A stretch of 64,000 nt of DNA from UBA668 sp043740085 (lineage in GTDB: Bacteria > Actinomycetota > Acidimicrobiia > Acidimicrobiales > Ilumatobacteraceae): assembly GCA_043740085.1 (NCBI GenBank), contig JAYUCY010000094.1, forward strand, positions 25,531 to 89,530. The letters are read 5' to 3'. The translations under genes were made by a program, and so were the position numbers. A model generated the notes under the pieces. That model made no database searches. It saw nothing but the letters and a program-made list of their open reading frames with translations, and was not told the origin of the DNA. Below, piece after piece: positions 44,809 through 52,912 of this stretch (positions are counted from its first letter, which is position 1; the number at the start of each line of letters is the position of its first letter).

Positions 44809-45582
44809 TCAGACGCGGCGGGCGAGGAAGGCGTAGCCGTAGACCTCGAACGAACGTGCTTTGGCTTCGCCGGTCGCACCGCCGAAGGTGTCGACGGGTG
44901 GCCCGATGGTGACCTGTTGGAAACCTGAGTCTTCGAGCATTTGTTGCCAGCCCGCACGGGGCAGCCCTCCGGCAATTCAACCGGTCCACAGATCGACGTC
45001 GCGCATCGCCTCGATCGGCACCGGTCGGCCGTTGGCGATGTCGGCGAACTGCAACACGCCACCGGGGCGAAGCACCCGGAAGATCTCGGCGAACACGGCT
45101 TGCTTGTCGGCGCACAAGTTGATCACGCCGTTGGAAATGACGACATCTGCCCACCCTGTCTCGACGGGCATTTCCTCGGCCAGCCCCTCACGGAACTCGA
45201 CGTGGGCGAAGCCAAGTTGGTCGACGGTGGCTCGGGACTTGGCGAGCATCTCGGCCGTCATGTCGATCCCGACGACGGAGCCGGTCGGGCCAGATTGGGT
45301 GGCGGCGATGAATGAGTCGAAACCGGCGCCAGAGCCGACGTCGACAACCCGCTCGCCTGATTCGATGGATCGCAGCGAGAACGGGTTGCCGACGCCAGCG
45401 AATGACTCGACCGCTCGATCCGGCAGTGAATCAACCGTCGCCTGCTCGTAGCCGAGGCGGGCAGCGAGGGCGCGACCGGTGTGGAAATGGTGAGCGCCGT
45501 GCGGGTCGAGGGCGACGTCTCGATACTTGTCTCGCACCTGGATGCGCAAGGTGTCGACATCGACGAGAAGTTCGTTGGTCAT
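44809..45582 (-). CDS. ArsM-like SAM methyltransferase, predicted selenoprotein (Sec202)
   Basis: A 257-aa product if the UGA at 44977-44979 is read as selenocysteine. The SAM-binding motif I VVDVGSGAGFDSFIAA is near residues 78-93, then VVGIDMTAEMLAKSR and FREGLAEEMPVETGWADVVISNG. The protein reads DLWTG-UGA-IAGGLP and then continues in the same frame with WQQMLEDSGFQQVTIGPPVD to FEVYGYAFLARRV and a normal stop, exactly where such methyltransferases end. In arsenite methyltransferases a conserved arsenic-binding Cys sits in this G-C-x-x-G context. ATG 45582 has GGAGG at the proper distance. The gene lies 61 bp after a hydrolase-glycosyltransferase fusion. The alternative is a nonsense-truncated 201-aa protein. 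Confidence 0.75.
44944..44976 (-). promoter_or_regulatory. Possible SECIS hairpin downstream of the methyltransferase UGA
   Basis: Starting 1 nt after the UGA, TTGCC can pair with GGCAA. Within it a GC-rich hairpin GCCC-CGTGC-GGGC lies 15-27 nt after the codon, with G in the apical loop. The spacing fits the bacterial SECIS model, but an asymmetric internal loop makes the full fold uncertain. Confidence 0.4.
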
Positions 45583-45643
45583 GGTCATCCTCCGGATTTT
45601 GATGTTAGTCGCGGTTGGTGCTGCGATGGTTCTCGACGGTCGG

Positions 45644-47770
45644 TTACAGCAGCTCGGCGATCATCGCTGCTGCGTTGGCTGCGCCGTTGGTCTCGACGTC
45701 TCGAACGGACGGGGGCCGCCCGATCTCTTCGGCAATGATTGCGGCCACGTGATCCGGGTCGAAGTCGCCGTAGTCGACTTGTCGACCGGCGCGATATCGA
45801 TCGAGTCGAGCCCGGACGTGGAAGTTCTGTTCGAAATGATTTCGCAGGGGTACGAAGATGAATGGCACCTTGCAGGCGGCGAGTTCCATGGTCGTGGTGA
45901 GACCTCCCTGCACCACTGCGATGTCGGCACATGCGAGATGGCGGTAGAGGCGGTCGACGTACGGCCGATATTCGACCGCGTCGACGGTTGGCATCGTGCG
46001 CGGGTCGATTCTGGGTCCGGTGACAACCACGAAACGCAGATCCCCGACTGCCCGGCGAGCGGCCGGTGCCAGGTCGGCAATGCGCCGCAGGAGGTCGGCG
46101 CCGACGCCCGAGCCTCCGACAGCGACGATGCAGATCCGTTCGTCGGGGTCGTATCCGAGTTCGGCCCGCAACTCGCTACGGTCGCCGAGCGCTACAGGGT
46201 CGAAGCCGGTTACATAGCCGGCGAAGTCGTAGTGTTGCTCGGTCCAGTCGCGTATATATGGCAGTTCGGGGCCGAACCGATCGGGGACAATGTCGTCGGG
46301 GTTCCCGACGAAGATCGCCTTGTCACGGATCTGGCCGTATCGCTCGATCTGAGCGATCATCTCCGCGTTGTAGTCGGCAGCGACGAAGGCTTCTCGTTCC
46401 CCGCGTTGTGGCATCGGGAGATACCCGACAAAGTCGGTGAGCCACGCGTAGGCGGCTTTCTTGAGATTCGGATTCTCGTGCAGGTGGTAGTCGAGTTCCC
46501 ACGATTCGTCGCCGATCACCAGGTCGTACTGCCCGTCGGCTATCACCTCATCGCAGATCATGAAGTTGGCAACTTGGATCTCATCCATGTCGCGCAACGT
46601 CTGGAAGACGGCCAGGTCGTGCTCTCCTGACTCCGATTCGATGTGCGTCGTCTCGTTGGACATCAGGATCGACGCCGGGTGAATGGTCTCGCCGGCGTTC
46701 GCGAGCACTCTCGTCACGGGATCCTGCGCCAGCCAATCGATCTCGAGATCGGGGTGGAGCAGCCGAAGCTCCTGGCAGATCGCGACATCTCGCCGAGCGT
46801 GTCCGAGGCCGATGGGTGAGGAGATCATCAGCGCCTTCTTGCGGCGTGCGTGCCCGGTTCGTTGCCCGACGGGCGCCAGCGTCGCCGGGGTGCGGTCATA
46901 GATCTCGTCGGCGAACGCTTTGATCGCGTTGTTGATCCGCACCGGATATCGCCCCGTCGGAAGATGGCCCGCGCCGTCCATCGTGATCAGTCGTGCGTGG
47001 GGAATTCGCTCCTGAAGCTCCAGCGAACTCTGGTAGCTGATGATGTGGTCGTCGGTGCCGTGGATGATCAGCACCGGCATCTGCATGGCCGTCACCGCCG
47101 ACTTGATGTCGTCAGCGGCGATCTGAGGAGCACCCTCACGACCCAGCGCGATGAGTTCGCCCTCGGTCTCCAACGCCCATCCAGTGGTGTCGTCCCACAA
47201 CTTCGTCGAGTGTGGATCCGAGCAACACTCGGCAAAAAAGAACCCGACGAAGTCCGCCCAGTTCTCGCGCCAATAGTGAACGTTGTACTTCTCCCACCCC
47301 TGCGGGTTTTCCACATGGTCGAACATCCCGGCGTAGATCGCGCCGCGGCCCGGGTGCGGCACGACCCACGGATGAGTGGGGGCGATCGCCACGACGCCGT
47401 CGATGCGATCGGGATGAAACGCTCCGAGCATCGTCGCGATGCCCCCACCGCGCGACAATCCCACAGCAATCGCCGTCGCAGTACCGGTTGCGTCGAGCAC
47501 CGCGAGTGCATCGTCGAGGTAGGAGCGATCTCCGTAGCGGTCGCGGTCGAAGATTCGGTCGGACTTCCCATTGCCAACAGGGTCGTAGGTGACCACCCGA
47601 TAGTGACGCGAGAGGTAGGGGATCATGAACTTCCAGTGGCGGGCGTGGATGATCTGCCAGCTCTGCGTGAGCAGCAACGTCGGAGCCCCCGCTTGCTCAT
47701 AGACCTCAAAGGCAATCGTGGCGCCATCCCGCGCGGCGGTCCCCTCCCAGTCGGGATAGGCCGCTCTCAT
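45644..47770 (-). CDS. Alpha/beta hydrolase fused to an MGT-type glycosyltransferase
   Basis: A 708-aa fusion. Residues ~1-290 are an alpha/beta hydrolase with the nucleophile elbow GLSRGGG near 124 and a C-terminal GTDDHIISY and GAGHLP supplying Asp and His. Residues ~310-708 resemble GT-B glycosyltransferases of the UDP-glycosyltransferase/MGT type: KALMISSPIGLGHARRD at the N-terminal domain, IVAVGGSGVGADLLRR at the domain link, and CADIAVVQGGLTTTMELAAC plus PLRNHFEQNFHVRARLDRYR at the donor site. GGAGAG lies before the ATG. It overlaps the broken tetR by 4 bp and precedes the Sec-methyltransferase. The substrate is unknown. Confidence 0.87.
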   Translation of the reverse strand: MRAAYPDWEGTAARDGATIAFEVYEQAGAPTLLLTQSWQIIHARHWKFMIPYLSRHYRVVTYDPVGNGKSDRIFDRDRYGDRSYLDDALAVLDATGTATAIAVGLSRGGGIATMLGAFHPDRIDGVVAIAPTHPWVVPHPGRGAIYAGMFDHVENPQGWEKYNVHYWRENWADFVGFFFAECCSDPHSTKLWDDTTGWALETEGELIALGREGAPQIAADDIKSAVTAMQMPVLIIHGTDDHIISYQSSLELQERIPHARLITMDGAGHLPTGRYPVRINNAIKAFADEIYDRTPATLAPVGQRTGHARRKKALMISSPIGLGHARRDVAICQELRLLHPDLEIDWLAQDPVTRVLANAGETIHPASILMSNETTHIESESGEHDLAVFQTLRDMDEIQVANFMICDEVIADGQYDLVIGDESWELDYHLHENPNLKKAAYAWLTDFVGYLPMPQRGEREAFVAADYNAEMIAQIERYGQIRDKAIFVGNPDDIVPDRFGPELPYIRDWTEQHYDFAGYVTGFDPVALGDRSELRAELGYDPDERICIVAVGGSGVGADLLRRIADLAPAARRAVGDLRFVVVTGPRIDPRTMPTVDAVEYRPYVDRLYRHLACADIAVVQGGLTTTMELAACKVPFIFVPLRNHFEQNFHVRARLDRYRAGRQVDYGDFDPDHVAAIIAEEIGRPPSVRDVETNGAANAAAMIAELL

Positions 47771-48032
47771 CGTCGGCTCTCCAGCGCCGCCAGGGTGCCG
47801 CCCAACCGCCGAAGTGCACCACGGATCGGGAGTTGATCACGGTCGGCCCTGATCATCTGTTCCTTCGACCAAAAATGGTAGTGGATCTGCGACAGCGGCG
47901 CCCCGCCCTGTCGGCCACCGCTCGCGTCGACAACGCTGCGTAGTCAGACTCCAACACCACCTCACGGGCCGCCACCAGGATTCGGGTCGCGGTTGGCAGC
48001 ACCAACTCATCGGTCGAAAGATTCTTGGTCAT
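47767..48032 (-). pseudogene. Frameshifted, short TetR-family regulator
   Basis: From ATG 48032 the minus strand encodes TRILVAAREVVLESDYAALS and TRAVADRAG, a TetR helix-turn-helix. A one-base frameshift near 47900-47910 separates this from PLSQIHYHFWSKEQMI in another frame. That frame continues to a stop at 47767 overlapping the hydrolase start (ATGA). The product would be only ~88 aa, so most of the ligand domain is also missing. The layout shows it once formed an operon with the downstream fusion. The rest of 47771-48192 shows no other gene. Confidence 0.75.
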
Positions 48033-48056
48033 ACGCAGATCCGTCTCACTTCCTAG

Positions 48057-48074
48057 TTCGGTCGACCGACCGAA
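48057..48074. promoter_or_regulatory. Palindromic operator candidate of the broken TetR
   Basis: TCGGTCGACCGA (48058-48069) is a perfect 12-bp palindrome, extended to TTCGGTCGACCGACCGAA with a second, overlapping half-site. It lies 25 bp before the regulator start, a typical autoregulatory position. Confidence 0.55.
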
Positions 48075-48192
48075 TCTTGACAGATCAGTGACGTCTCGTC
48101 AAGATGCAACGCCGGTGCGAACTCATCCCTCGATCAGGCGTTCTGATCGTCGTCGTGCACTGCCTCTCCGCCGCGCATCGCCGTGACCACAT

Positions 48193-49128
48193 TCAGGCGG
48201 TTCGGTAGAGGTCGGTGGACAGATAGCGAAGACCGGAGTCACAAAGAATTGTCGCGACGGTTGCGTCGGGGCCGAGTTGCTCAGCGATCCGCATCGCCGC
48301 CACCACATTCGCCCCCGACGACGTTCCGGCGAACAGTCCTTCCTCACGTGCGAGCCGTCGCGCCATGGCCATCGCTTCATCGGCGCTGACCGTGAGAATG
48401 TCGTCGACCTGGTCTGGTTCCCACAGCGGGGGGACAAAGCCGATGCCGATCCCTTCGATCCGATTCGATCCGGTGGGCCCACCTGACAACACTGGAGACT
48501 CGGCTGGTTCCACCGCGACGATACGTATCTCAGGGTTCCTGGACCGCAGCACTTGTCCGACGCCATGCAGCGAGTGTGCGGTGCCAACAGCGTGGACGAA
48601 GACGTCGACCTTCCCGTTCGTCTGGGCCCAGATCTCGTCGCCCAATGCAAGGTAGCCGGTGATTGCATCGCGGTTGTTGAGCTGGTCACACCACCAATGG
48701 CCCGGCTGGGCCGCTATCTCCCCGGCACGGGCGATCATGCTCTTGATCAAGGCCTCGGTAATCTGCCCACCATCGCTCGGCACCTCCTCCACCACTGCCC
48801 CAAAGGCCTCCATGGTCCGACGTTTCTCGACACTGAACGCATCGGAGAACACAATGTGGAGTGGGTACCCGAGAGCCGCGCACACGAACGCCAACGAGAT
48901 CCCCGTCGTCCCGGCCGTGTACTCGACGACTGTTACGCCGGGGTGCAGACGACCGTCTCGGATGGCGCCCTCGATCGCAGTTCGTGCCATCCGATCCTTC
49001 ATGCTGCCGGTCGGATTCGCCCACTCCAACTTGGCGACGATGCGAGCACCACTGGCCGGCGTGACATTTCGTAGTTGCACGAGCGGCGTGTCACCGATCC
49101 CCGCCAATGCCCCCAGCAAGTCGTGCAC
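48193..49128 (-). CDS. Cysteine-synthase-family PLP enzyme (CysK/CysM/CBS-like)
   Basis: A 312-aa fold-type II PLP enzyme. The PLP Lys is in NPTGSMKDRMA near residue 42. The substrate loop is EYTAGTTGISLAFV (cysteine synthases have T-S-G-N-T/T-A-G-N-T), the phosphate-binding segment is VHAVGTAHSLHGVG (usually G-T-G-G-T), and the C-terminal SSGANVVAA is intact. The TAGTT in place of TSGNT and GTAHS in place of GTGGT suggest a substrate or reaction different from classical cysteine synthesis. GTG 49128 has AAAGGGGGAA upstream. It stands alone between regulators. Confidence 0.85.
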   Translation of the reverse strand: MHDLLGALAGIGDTPLVQLRNVTPASGARIVAKLEWANPTGSMKDRMARTAIEGAIRDGRLHPGVTVVEYTAGTTGISLAFVCAALGYPLHIVFSDAFSVEKRRTMEAFGAVVEEVPSDGGQITEALIKSMIARAGEIAAQPGHWWCDQLNNRDAITGYLALGDEIWAQTNGKVDVFVHAVGTAHSLHGVGQVLRSRNPEIRIVAVEPAESPVLSGGPTGSNRIEGIGIGFVPPLWEPDQVDDILTVSADEAMAMARRLAREEGLFAGTSSGANVVAAMRIAEQLGPDATVATILCDSGLRYLSTDLYRTA

Positions 49129-49289
49129 GCCGATTCCCCCTTTTGGTGCTGAGAGTAACAGGGTCTCCGTTCCCGTTGGACGGCCGCCGCGTCGCCTGGG
49201 TTGCGCGAGCCGACTGATCGTCCACCCGGAATGTGCCGGGCAACCCGGGTGTCGTTCGATCCCGAGTGACGCGATGGCTGTGCGGGTGT

Positions 49290-52200
49290 TCAACGCCCCA
49301 AAAAGTCACGAGCTGTCACTGCCAGCTTGACCCGGTCGGCCACACCGAGCTTGGTTCGGATATGGCTGAGGTGGGCGTCGACGGTGCGTTGAGAGATGAA
49401 CAGCGACGCGGCGATTTCGGAATTGTTCTGGCCCTCGCTGAGCAGCGCAATGATCTCTTGCTCGCGCTTGGTGAGAACGGCGCCGACGGCGCCCCGTGAG
49501 CGCTCCATGGTCGGAGAGGCATCCGCCTCGTCTGCCGGCCTCACGAGGGCAGCCTCTGTCAGCACCGCTTCGATCTCGTCGGTGCCAAGCGATGTCGACG
49601 CCTCCGTCAGACAAGCACCAAGATGAGTCTTGTCGAGTACGAGCGCTCGTTCCGCGAGCGTTCGCAGCGAAGCGTTCAGGCTTGCGGTGAGTCCCAACCG
49701 GAACAGGATCGTGGCTCTGTCGACCTCGCAACGCCATGCGAGAGATCTGGCGCCCCACGACCACGCCATCTCGCTGAGATTGCCCAGACCGAGGAGCACC
49801 CCGCGTACCTCGCGTGCCGCACGGAATGTCTCGATGGCCTGGGAGTAGCGACTGAGGGCGTCGGCCCGCCTTCCGGATTCGCTGGCCACGTTCGCCAGGT
49901 TGAGCTGTGCCGCTCCAGCGCCGGGACGGTCTCCGATCCGGTCGAACAAGGTCTCCGCTTCTGATGCCAGAGCGTTCGCCCGGTCGAGGTCGCGACGTTG
50001 GAGCGCAATGAGCGCAAGGTTGTTCAGGACGAGAGCCAAACCACGCTGGTCATCGATCTCGCGATAGAGCTGTGCCGCACCGTCGAAGTACCGCACCGCG
50101 CGCAGTAAATCGCGACCGTCGTGGGCCAGGTTGCCAAGATTCGAAAGGACAGCCGCTGCGTCGCGCCGCTCGCCGGTGCTCCGGAAGACCGCCAGCGCTT
50201 TGAGGTAGTGGTGCTCGGCGGCAGCTCCGAGGCCATTCCTCGCGGCGATCATTCCCATCGACGACAGCGCATAGCCGGTGCCGCGTTCGTCGCCGAGAAC
50301 CTCGAACTCGAGAAGGGCACGCTCGGCTGACTCGCGAGCGCCATCGCGACCTGCGAGCAGGAGGGCCATTGCCAACACGTTCCGTGTCCTGGTTGTGACC
50401 ACCGTACCGCCCAGTCGAGCACCAACCTGGATCGCCTCGTCGAGCAGCGCGATGGCCTCGTCCACCTCGCCAACGATGAGCAGCAGGCTCGCCAGTCCCT
50501 GGCTCATCGCGATCCACGTACCGTCGTGTTCGCGAGGAGCAACACTGGCGGTGCGGCGAAGCAATTCGATACCTTCACGCGCCCGTCCCGACGCCTCGAA
50601 CGAGCGCCATACACCACTGGCGAGTTCGCATGCAGTCTGCCCGTCGCCCAGGGAGATCGCCCGTTCCAGGGCAGTGTCGATCTCCGGGCCGCGACGAACG
50701 AGGATACGTTCCGCCTGCTCACCACTCGTCCTGCTCGCTGCATCACGCACCACCGAAACGCACCAAAGGGTGTGCCGCCTCTCCCAGGCCTGAAGCTCGC
50801 CCTGAGCGAACAGTTGCTCGCGGGCGAAGGTCCGCATCAGATGCAACATCTGGAATCGGCCCGACGACGGATCTCGATGAACCAGGCTTCGGTCGATCAG
50901 CGATGCAAGCACTTCGAGGATTTGCTCGGCGGCCAATTGGTCGTCGCTGCAGACCTCCTCGATCGCTGCCAGATCGACCGAGCCGGCGAAGACGCCGAGC
51001 CTGTCGAGGAGTCGGCGTTCGGCCGGGGGCAGGGTGTCGCGGCTCCATTGCAGCATCGCGTCGATGCTCCGGTGGCGATCCACGGTTTCCCGTTCGCGCC
51101 CGATCAGCACGCGGTGATGCTCCTCCAACCGCGCTGCGAGGGCATCCAGCGGCAGATACGCAGTGCGCGCGGCAGCCAACTCGATGCCGAGGGGCAGCCG
51201 ATCGACAAGTGCGCAGATCTGGCGCACGGTTGGGATCTGCTCGACCGTGAGCGCGGGACGCGCTGTGGACGAGCAGCAGCTGAGGAAGAGTTGCACCGCT
51301 GGATCGTCCATCTCCCCTGTGTCGTCCGGTTGGGCCAGTGGATCGACATCGATCACATGCTCGGCCGATAAACGGAGCCGCTGACGGCTGGTCGCGAGGA
51401 TCTTGATCTTGCGACAGCTCTGCAGCAATTCATCGAGCAGCGCAGCCACCTGATCGACGAGATGTTCACAGTTGTCCACCACCAGCAGCACGTCGGGCGT
51501 GTCGATCAGCCGAATCAGGCTGCTCAGCGGTGGCGCCGAAGCATGATCGCGTGCCCGGCCGTTCGAGACCTGGTCGCGCATCACCGCTGCCAGATCATCG
51601 GTCGCACGCGCGGAGCTGAAGTCGACGAATCGAACACCGCCGGCAAATTCGGCGGCCATCTCCGCAGCAACCTGGATCGCCAGTCGCGTCTTGCCCACGC
51701 CACCTGTTCCACACAGTGTGAGCAATCGATGCTCGCGCAAGATCGCCTGCGCCGCGCGCCGCTCGCGCTCACGCCCGAACAGCGGAGTTCGCTGTACCGG
51801 AACCGCATACACACTCTCGTCGAGAGTTCGCAGCGGAATACATTCGTCGTCCAGACCCGGACCGACAACCTGGAAGAGTTCGATCGGTTCGGCGAGGTCC
51901 CGCAGGCGCTGGTCGCCGCGACAGACCAGCGCGTATGGCGGCGGGACGCGGCAGCCGGTAACGGCGCTGCCGCTGAGCATCAACTGCGCGCCGTGGCCGG
52001 CGTCAGCGACGTGTTCTGCGCGACTCGCAACGGAGCCGACGTAGTCTCCGCCGATCGGTTCGCCCCAACCCGAATGGATCCCCATGCGCACGCGCAAGGG
52101 CCGCACTCGGGCCCAGTCCTGTTCGAAGAACGAGACTTGAGCACCAAGCGCCGCCCCGAGCGCGGCGTCCGGATGACGGAACACGGCCATTACGCCGTCG

Positions 52201-52379
52201 CCGACGTGTTTCACGATCCGGCCCCCGAAACGACCGATGGAGTCTTGGAGGATGCGATCGTGAACACCGACTGCATGAGCCATTTCGTGACCATGGATCT
52301 CCCATCGCAGTAACGACCCTTCGACTCCTGTAACCAAAAAGGTCACGTTTCCGCGGGGAAGCACGGCCGAAGACAACAT
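49290..52379 (-). CDS. LuxR-family STAND regulator with degenerate guanylate-cyclase domain
   Basis: About 1029 aa. The N-terminus is a class III nucleotide cyclase-like domain (residues ~1-180; IVKHVGDGVMAVFRHPDAAL is intact). The metal-binding Asp of the usual TD-x-EGS is Gly (LVTGVEGS), so it is probably a sensor and not a catalyst. An NB-ARC ATPase follows, with Walker A CGTGGVGKTRLA near 230, then VLLVVDNCEHLVDQ and GLP-like DRLPLGIELAAAR. TPR-like helices follow. The end is a LuxR helix-turn-helix (LTKREQEIIALLSEGQNNSE, then FISQRTVDAHLSHIRTKL). ATG 52379 fits the domain boundary. The ribosome site is weak. Confidence 0.88.
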   Translation of the reverse strand: MLSSAVLPRGNVTFLVTGVEGSLLRWEIHGHEMAHAVGVHDRILQDSIGRFGGRIVKHVGDGVMAVFRHPDAALGAALGAQVSFFEQDWARVRPLRVRMGIHSGWGEPIGGDYVGSVASRAEHVADAGHGAQLMLSGSAVTGCRVPPPYALVCRGDQRLRDLAEPIELFQVVGPGLDDECIPLRTLDESVYAVPVQRTPLFGRERERRAAQAILREHRLLTLCGTGGVGKTRLAIQVAAEMAAEFAGGVRFVDFSSARATDDLAAVMRDQVSNGRARDHASAPPLSSLIRLIDTPDVLLVVDNCEHLVDQVAALLDELLQSCRKIKILATSRQRLRLSAEHVIDVDPLAQPDDTGEMDDPAVQLFLSCCSSTARPALTVEQIPTVRQICALVDRLPLGIELAAARTAYLPLDALAARLEEHHRVLIGRERETVDRHRSIDAMLQWSRDTLPPAERRLLDRLGVFAGSVDLAAIEEVCSDDQLAAEQILEVLASLIDRSLVHRDPSSGRFQMLHLMRTFAREQLFAQGELQAWERRHTLWCVSVVRDAASRTSGEQAERILVRRGPEIDTALERAISLGDGQTACELASGVWRSFEASGRAREGIELLRRTASVAPREHDGTWIAMSQGLASLLLIVGEVDEAIALLDEAIQVGARLGGTVVTTRTRNVLAMALLLAGRDGARESAERALLEFEVLGDERGTGYALSSMGMIAARNGLGAAAEHHYLKALAVFRSTGERRDAAAVLSNLGNLAHDGRDLLRAVRYFDGAAQLYREIDDQRGLALVLNNLALIALQRRDLDRANALASEAETLFDRIGDRPGAGAAQLNLANVASESGRRADALSRYSQAIETFRAAREVRGVLLGLGNLSEMAWSWGARSLAWRCEVDRATILFRLGLTASLNASLRTLAERALVLDKTHLGACLTEASTSLGTDEIEAVLTEAALVRPADEADASPTMERSRGAVGAVLTKREQEIIALLSEGQNNSEIAASLFISQRTVDAHLSHIRTKLGVADRVKLAVTARDFLGR

Positions 52380-52425
52380 GTTGCGAGCTGGCACGATGCT
52401 GTGCGACCGGAGACGCACTACCGGT

Positions 52426-52689
52426 TCACGGAGTGAGGTCCAACGCTTCGGTGATCCGCGTGTACGGGATCTCCGCGACGTCGTTCAATTCGGCGACCAG
52501 ATCTGGGTTTGCAGCGTCGAACAGGCACATGCAATGCGAGTCGCCCGGCACGAAAACGCTGCGGATGTAACTGACCGGCTTGCCCTGACCCTGGAATGCG
52601 GCAGCTGTGCTGATCGCCCGCTGTTGCGCCGCAGCGAGATCCTCCATCGCGATGCCGGGTAGATCCCTGTCAACCATGTAGACGCTCAT
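52426..52689 (-). CDS. Small DUF4242/SCO4226-like protein (second copy)
   Basis: An 87-aa paralogue of the protein at 39708-39959. The segments MSVYMVDRDLPGIAMEDLAAA and VSYIRSVFVPGDSHCMCLFDA keep the fold, including the Phe/Cys-rich strand. GAGGAGG lies 9 nt before ATG 52689; the next ATG upstream (52698) abuts the site and is less likely. It lies just upstream of the large LuxR regulator on the same strand. Both DUF4242 genes in this window sit beside BTAD/LuxR ATPase regulators. The function is unknown. Confidence 0.78.
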   Translation of the reverse strand: MSVYMVDRDLPGIAMEDLAAAQQRAISTAAAFQGQGKPVSYIRSVFVPGDSHCMCLFDAANPDLVAELNDVAEIPYTRITEALDLTP

Positions 52690-52912
52690 AACTGTCATCC
52701 TCCTCTGTGGCCTACAACAGAGTGTCGCAGGTTCTACGGATACCGTATGAAGAAGTCTGAGTCCGCGCATCGGTGCCCGCGCGTATTCCTTCACCGGACC
52801 AAGCGCCATGATTTCCATATCGTGAGTCGACTACCGATGCCCCCGCCTCGGCGGAGCGGACCATCACGGAGGAATCGGTGATCACCGACAGCGGATACCG
52901 ACGGTGTCGATC

